This document shows, piece by piece, positions 58,831 through 64,000 of a stretch of DNA of 64,000 nucleotides. Numbering within the stretch: position 1 is the first letter of the stretch; each line of letters begins with the position of its first letter. Source of the stretch: Reticulascus tulasneorum (Eukaryota > Ascomycota > Sordariomycetes > Glomerellales > Reticulascaceae). The stretch lies in contig LSAX01000001.1 of NCBI GenBank assembly GCA_001557505.1, positions 3,038,001 through 3,102,000 of the forward strand. Direction: 5' to 3'. A program made the translations under genes and the position numbers. Under the pieces are notes generated by a model. It was not told the DNA's origin, searched no databases, and worked only from the letters and a program-made list of their open reading frames with translations.

Positions 58831-59787
58831 GATCGAGATATGTGTCGAGGAATCTATGGATTCAGCGTCGTGGGAAGAGAGATGCTGACTTCGATGTCGT
58901 TCAGATGGTGATGATAAAGGATGCCGACTGCAGTCGGCGATAGGTGGATGCCTGAGGAGATCTGGAGAGATCGACCGCCTCTGCAATGCGCAGTGGCCGT
59001 GACTGACCCGGTAAAACAGTCGGAAATCCCAAGCGGCGATATTCCGACAGACGTGGATGAGGCTCTTCAGGCCCGAGCAATCGTTCGCGAGTCGTGGAGT
59101 TGACGTTACTTTGGAGGTTCTCACGTTGGGTCAGCCGCGTTGATGTTTCGTCATAGTCGTACCATTCCAGATGCACTGTAAAGAGGCAGCCGTTTAGGCG
59201 CTCGTCCTTCACGGGGACGCCTGTACCTCCCCTGTAGCAAAGGTACTTCTACCTTCACAGTAGCCTAGCACGTTGGGTACAGCGTGGCTTATTGACACGC
59301 AAGACCAGGTACGCGGACACAACGGAATGCCTGATAGAAAATCCCAACAAGCCGATTGTTGCGAGTTCATGTGCCCAGTCAGACGCCAATCGGGATAACG
59401 AGAAATGTTTTACTGGTTTTCTCTTTACTTAGCCATATGTAGGATACGTAGATCTTGGTTGCTCATCAGGGGATCGAGGTACTGTACCTGAACTTGTACC
59501 CCTCGTCGGATAGCTTATCCGAATTGGTGTGCCACGAAGAGCCTCTCCCCCAAGCTGTTTCCCCTAGCTCCTGTAAAGTTTTTGCCAAATTCCACGAGAA
59601 GCTTCATCTTGCCTGCCAACGCTGCTCCCATACACTCCCGCTGCCTCCAAGCCCTCGCGAATATCCTCGGCGAGACTTCCCGCCTTGGTCGCTCCTTTTT
59701 TAAGTCTGGCCAACCCCCTCCAGAAATTGCGCGTTTCTCTGCCCACGACCAACACGACTGCCGACAGGAAGCTCGATTTCCGTAACG
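58831..59787. other. Divergent intergenic region, VRP1 / mitochondrial membrane protein
   Basis: This 0.96-kb stretch lies between outward-facing starts; only short frames and no family match. Confidence 0.55.
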
Positions 59788-61071
59788 ATGCTGCGGCCTC
59801 CCATCGTCCGTCGGTCTCGTCAATTGCCAGCTGTATGCCGGTCATGTGCCCTCATATCTGCACGGTCTCTTCACACTGCCAAGTCGCCGCTCATAACAAC
59901 GATCGTCGCTCCGCAGCGAGCCAAGCGTGCGCAAAATATCGCGTCGAAACTTAACACACCTTGGAGACGATGGACGGGCTCGGAAGCCGTCCCGATTGAC
60001 CTCGTGCTAAGGCAGCAGAAGACACAAGCCGCACCAAAGGAACTACCCGACTTGAAGAAGTTATCTGCCGTGGTCCAGCAGAGCAGAGAAAGATTCTTGT
60101 CCACGGACGGCATCCCAACACCACAGCTGGTCGTTGCGGCCTTGAAAACGTGTCATAGTGCCGCAAATGCAATACAACCACACTTGTCCAAGTCCGAAAT
60201 TCGGTCGAGCGCGACATCCTCAACTGCCTCAAACCTTCTCTCGTTAGATTCGAACGGATCTAAAGCAGGCAGCGTGTCGATCTCTCAAAGCGCACCAGCG
60301 CTCCTCAGGGACACCATCAAGCAGGTGACCGAGGCCGCCTACGCGATTATAGCTCACCCTCCAGTGTCCATCACACCCGAAGTCTTAGAGTTGTACATAA
60401 ATATCCAAGCGAAACTTGGCAAGCCCGAGACTCTTGCGCACATCTTCGAGTTGTACGGATCAAAACCTAAACCGAAGGCAGTCTCCGGCGTCGTCCAATA
60501 TGTCGAACAGAACCCCAACAGGGCTGACAAGGCAATCGATCACAAGATTGCCGAAACAGCGTTAGAAACAGCGATCGCCGCCAAGAACCTGGATTCTGCA
60601 ATTGGAATCGTTGAGGTCTGCTACACAAGCAAGCCATTTGTGCGGCAGAAGCTTCTACGCAAGGCCTTGTTGCCCGCTTCGGCCGTTGCTGCATCCCCAT
60701 TTGCCATATACGGCCTTGCCTCTAACTTTTCCACTTTACAAAATTCGGTGGATCCTCTAATGGCAACGAAGATTGCTTTTTCCGCAATTTTAGCCTACTT
60801 GGCTTTCACTGCCACCATTGGCATAATTGCCAAAACAACTGTCAATGATCACATGAAACGGGTTACTTGGGCGCCAGGTATGCCATTGCGTCAGCGGTGG
60901 CTTAGGGAAGAGGAAAGGGCTGCGCTGGACAAAGTTGCTTGCGCGTGGGGGTTCAAGGAGCAGTGGCGCTATGGCGAAGAAGGGGGCCTCGAGTGGGACT
61001 CGTTGCGAGAATATCTGGGCCTTAAGGGAATGATCCTCGACAGGGTTGAGTTGATGGAGGGAATGAGTTAA
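59788..61071 (+). CDS. Unknown mitochondrial membrane protein
   Basis: Single exon, 427 residues; no named family recognised. The N terminus (MLRPPIVRRSRQLPAVCRSC, then ISARSLHTA) is Arg/Ser-rich without acids, fitting a matrix presequence. Two hydrophobic segments lie at about residues 292-313 and 328-350. The C-terminal 75 residues form a conserved-looking block: VTWAPGMPLRQRWLREEERAALDKVACAWGF and EWRYGEEGG-like residues, then EWDSLREYLGLKGMILDRVELMEGM. The middle portion contains helical stretches resembling TPR/PPR-like repeats (ALETAIAAKNLDSAIGIVEVCY), but too few to call. The likely place is the mitochondrial inner membrane; its role is unknown. Confidence 0.75.
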   Translation: MLRPPIVRRSRQLPAVCRSCALISARSLHTAKSPLITTIVAPQRAKRAQNIASKLNTPWRRWTGSEAVPIDLVLRQQKTQAAPKELPDLKKLSAVVQQSRERFLSTDGIPTPQLVVAALKTCHSAANAIQPHLSKSEIRSSATSSTASNLLSLDSNGSKAGSVSISQSAPALLRDTIKQVTEAAYAIIAHPPVSITPEVLELYINIQAKLGKPETLAHIFELYGSKPKPKAVSGVVQYVEQNPNRADKAIDHKIAETALETAIAAKNLDSAIGIVEVCYTSKPFVRQKLLRKALLPASAVAASPFAIYGLASNFSTLQNSVDPLMATKIAFSAILAYLAFTATIGIIAKTTVNDHMKRVTWAPGMPLRQRWLREEERAALDKVACAWGFKEQWRYGEEGGLEWDSLREYLGLKGMILDRVELMEGMS

Positions 61072-61780
61072 GCAATGCAGACGCGCTGGTTGAGTCCTTT
61101 TGGGGGGGGGCTTTCGGTCCCGTTTTTAGCGCGATGACGGGCTTTGCATCCGGAGAATAAGTCTGACTGCCGGCCAATCCACATGCATGCCAGAGTGCCC
61201 AGCGATCGGCAATCTACGTCTCAGCTATAAGTCTCGCCAAGTCCTCTGCCAAGTCAGCATCGCCGTCGAGTAGTGGATTGTACCGCAGATAGCTGAGGAG
61301 ACTATCATCTTGTTTCAACGCTTTCACTAGACACCCTGTTCGGGCGGTTTGGTGACGTCCACGAGAGCAAGATGGATCCACAAGTGGGCCACAATCAGGT
61401 GGAGCCAACGGCTCGAGATGACTGCAAGTTGCAGTAGCCTTTGGAAACCTGTTGAGGTATGATGCTTGACTCTATTAGCATACTGCGAAGCCGTTTGCAT
61501 TATGTGTCTGGGTCCACCACTACTTCTAGTGCCGTCTTGGGAGGACGGCGGTGCATCGGAGTTGCAGGGACAGTCCAGAGACACGCGGAGACTAAGTCCT
61601 CCCCTATCCACTACTATTGTCTGTTCTCGCCGGCAAAGCGAGGGGAAGTCATCCGTTGATAGTCTATAAGAGAGGTAGTCGTTTCTCGGTGCCCCAGGCC
61701 GATTGCTGGCAGCATTACTGTCTTGGGGAGAAATACAGAATACTTTTCATTCAACACAATATTGAATCATACTGAGCATC
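61072..61780. other. Intergenic region before four-TM protein
   Basis: A run of nine G lies at about 61102-61110. No gene was seen. Confidence 0.55.
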
Positions 61781-62789
61781 ATGGCTGGCACGTTCGTACC
61801 AATGGATGGGCCGCGGTGTGCCCATTACGCACAGTTTGCTTCACGTCTATGGAGATGGCAATTTGACCTGATATACTGGATACTCTTTGTCTTCAATTTG
61901 TTTATACTGTTCGGGGCGTCATGGGGCTACATCAGGTTCGTCGCCCACCTTATTGTGTTGGCTGGATGCTCCTCGCTCAGTGCACTGACACCGTAACCAG
62001 GGCTCTCGACATCATGGACAAGTTCCCCGAGGGAAGTCCTCGACGCCGACGGCCTCTGATTCAGTGTATTGTCTTCTGTCTCATATGTGTCAGTGTCTCG
62101 ACCGTCACAGTGGTCATGGAAGTCTTTGTTCTTCTTGCCCTGCAGTTTTGCGATGGCGAGGACCTCATGTCTCTATACTGGTCTACATGGACCATGATCC
62201 AGGTGGGATCATTGATGGCCGTCTTCGGCATCATTCTTGCCCTGCTGCACTCTTTGCGAGACAAGAAGCATCCGTATGTCGACACCCAACACTTCTGCTT
62301 TCTCCCGTCCCCCGTCTCCAAATCACTAACTTTCCTGTTCAGGCCCTGGGCACTTGCTCTGGGTACTCCGGTGCTTGTCTTTGCGGGACTCTTCCACTTC
62401 ATGCAAACTTGCGCTATGAAGAGGATCAAAACCATCAAGCCCATCAAGCGGCAGAAGGACGAAAACGAAGACGGAACCCTCCCTATGAGCCAAGTGTACG
62501 ACCACTTATCCCTCCCGAGTCCCCCGTGGATATCCTGCTGACTTTTACCAGCAATACGCTTGCAGCAGAATCTGAAGACAATCTGAATGGGGTCCGAGGA
62601 GCAGTGATCGTCGGTCTAACTCTAGACGGCGGGCCTATCATCCACTTCAAAGAAGGCATCCCTGGCACGCTTCCCGACAGTACGGAACTCCTCGGACACT
62701 GCAGGAATGACAAACCTATAGTGGCATGCCGAAAGGACTCGGTTCAATTCGTCTACAATGGCGACGCATCGGGCGAGAGAAATGGTTGA
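61781..62789 (+). CDS. Unknown four-TM membrane protein
   Basis: No family was recognised. Favoured model: exons 61781-61935, 62001-62273, 62343-62495 and 62552-62789. Four hydrophobic spans are visible: FDLIYWILFVFNLFILFGA, CIVFCLICVSVSTVTVVMEV, IQVGSLMAVFGIILALL and ALALGTPVLVFAGLFHFM, with basic clusters between (SPRRRRP and KRIKTIKPIKRQK). The last intron (GTACGA donor, CTGAC branch, TTACCAG acceptor) opens a 79-codon end of protein-like composition. If it is retained, the protein stops at 62541 after 23 unrelated residues. The 69-nt second intron is a multiple of three, so its retention would also stay in frame. The basic clusters place both ends in the cytosol by the positive-inside rule, which is inference. 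Confidence 0.55.
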
Positions 62790-63381
62790 CGAGTCAACGT
62801 ACCACGCCCAACATACCAATAGCCTATTGGTACGTGGGGTTTGTTAATTCCAGGATCGGCAGTAGCTATCAGCATGCATCATGAAGGAGGACATTTTTTG
62901 AAAAGCCTCAAGAAGCCCCTGAATCGGTCATCGGCAGCCCTCAAGGGAGACCTGACTAGACCCCACACTAGTCAGTCAATGCCGCAGGTTACACCTCATC
63001 GCTGCGCTAGACAAGCCACGCCGAGCGGCGACCGAAGCTTCCGTCTCTAGGTCGCTTCGAGCAGTGACGGGGGAAATGGTTAGGACATTGGGGGAAGACA
63101 ATAGTTAGATGAATTTGGCGTAAGCGGCGTTGAGTCATGATATACGCAAACTTTAAATAACCCTCTCTCATCTTGGATCTTAAAGATACCGGCAGGATGA
63201 ATTGGGCGGAGCCCAAAATGACGGTCTCTGGTTTGGATCGAGCAGCATTCTTTATCGTCACAAGTTTAGCATAGCGAATGGTAGCCTTTTTGACTTATCT
63301 AATCTTTTGGGTTCGACACTCGCTGGATGCAAATAACCTCTAAATTTATTTTTCCATCATCCGATCGAGAAGCTGGCTTCA
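62790..63381. other. Convergent intergenic region, four-TM protein to CHORD-CS gene
   Basis: These are facing 3' ends; no other feature was seen. Confidence 0.6.
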
Positions 63382-64000
63382 TTAGGCTCGTCCAGCCCTG
63401 CCCACTTGCAAAACTTCACCCGTAAGTCGATCATCACTGCGCAACACCGGCCACGACGCCCCGTCCGCCTTAGCTAGGCTCACCTCGAGCTTAGTGCCCA
63501 AGACTTTGAATGTCGACTTTTCTGGATCGATTGACGCAAACAATGGCACTTCTGCAACGTATCGCTTCGGCGGGGTGTCTGATGTTAGGAGGTCGAGGAC
63601 AACTTGCTGAGACTTAAACTCGACCTCGGCCTTGTCCTTGGATATCTTCTTGAGGAAGAATGATACGATCACTGTTGATGCAGTTTGATAGAAATCGGTT
63701 CTAGCAGGGTCCTGTCAGTGTCTTGACAAAAATGCCGAGTCGAGACGTCATGGGTGCCATACCTAACTGTCTCCAAGATTTCTTCTTGGCCAGACCCGCT
63801 GGTCTTATCTTTCTTGCCACTGCCTATGAATAAGTGGCTCTGTTTCGTCTCACAGCCCTCAATCTTCATAAACTGGTCGAACTCCAGCACCCTCCGCTTG
63901 CAGCACGAATATCCCTTGCTCCCCTCGTGGAAGATCGGCGCGCCAGGGTGGTGTACGCACTTCTCACCATCCCGCGCTTGCCCCTTCTTGTACGTCGTGC
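63382..64000 (-). CDS. CHORD- and CS-domain Hsp90 co-chaperone, 5' end missing
   Basis: The gene runs off the right edge. Visible exons are 64000-63763 and 63700-63382; the intron between has a GTATGG donor and a CTGCTAG acceptor. The first visible exon holds the second half of a CHORD zinc-binding domain: CVHHPGAPIFHEG, SKGYSCCKRR, then EFDQFMKIEGC, with the expected Cys and His. The second exon encodes a CS domain (p23/Sgt1-like): ASTVIVSFFLKKISKDKAEVEFKSQQVVLDL, then SLAKADGASWPVL. Plant RAR1 has two CHORDs and no CS domain; animal CHORDC1 and fungal homologues have CS. It likely works with Hsp90 and Sgt1. How many CHORDs lie upstream cannot be seen. Confidence 0.9.

Overview
The window is nuclear DNA of a filamentous ascomycete, most likely a Sordariomycete. 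Most genes carry one to five short introns (about 45-75 nt) with GTAAGT/GTATGT-type donors, CTAAC/CTGAC-type branch sites and CAG/TAG acceptors. Genes lie on both strands without operons. The proteins have fungal architectures: CYP51B, p24/Emp24, Kip2 kinesin, verprolin, a SulP-STAS-cNMP transporter and DUF3405/DUF3074 proteins. G+C is near 50%, and intergenic DNA has many short G/C homopolymer runs. Genus and species cannot be read from the sequence.

Layout, left to right: the 3' part of a mitochondrial ClpB/Hsp78 disaggregase (+); ARF1 (-) head-to-head with EMP24 (+); a DUF3405 Golgi-type membrane protein (-); a 3.3-kb gene-poor stretch; a luciferase-like-domain (DUF5519) membrane protein (+); a CUS2/Tat-SF1 splicing factor (-); RPN13 (-) divergent from EFB1/TEF5 (+), whose second intron carries a C/D-box snoRNA of the U18/snR18 family; PSF1 of GINS (+); a VSB1-like transporter (+); an STK19 homologue (+); a 5.6-kb gene-poor stretch; a Kip2-type kinesin (+); a 3.4-kb gene-poor stretch; a GT23-like type II membrane protein (+); CYP51B (+); a DUF3074 START-like protein with a clathrin box (+); an unrecognised coiled-coil protein (+); TAF7 (+) convergent with mitochondrial ribosomal protein mL54 (-); a complex I NDUFB10-like subunit (-) divergent from nucleolin NSR1 (+); an unknown tail-region membrane protein (+); verprolin VRP1 (-); an unknown mitochondrial membrane protein (+); an unknown four-TM protein (+); and the 3' part of a CHORD-CS co-chaperone (-), cut by the window edge.

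The genes are mostly housekeeping and do not form a metabolic cluster or defence island. Related functions recur: early secretory traffic (ARF1, EMP24), ribosome and translation supply (EFB1, its snoRNA, NSR1, mL54), proteostasis (HSP78, RPN13, CHORD-CS), and the actin and microtubule cytoskeletons (VRP1, KIP2). I found no tRNA, rRNA, CRISPR array, intact transposon or secondary-metabolite cluster. The most informative findings are the intron-hosted U18 snoRNA, cell-cycle-type motifs at PSF1, paired palindromes in the RPN13/EFB1 promoter, and a clathrin box on the DUF3074 protein.
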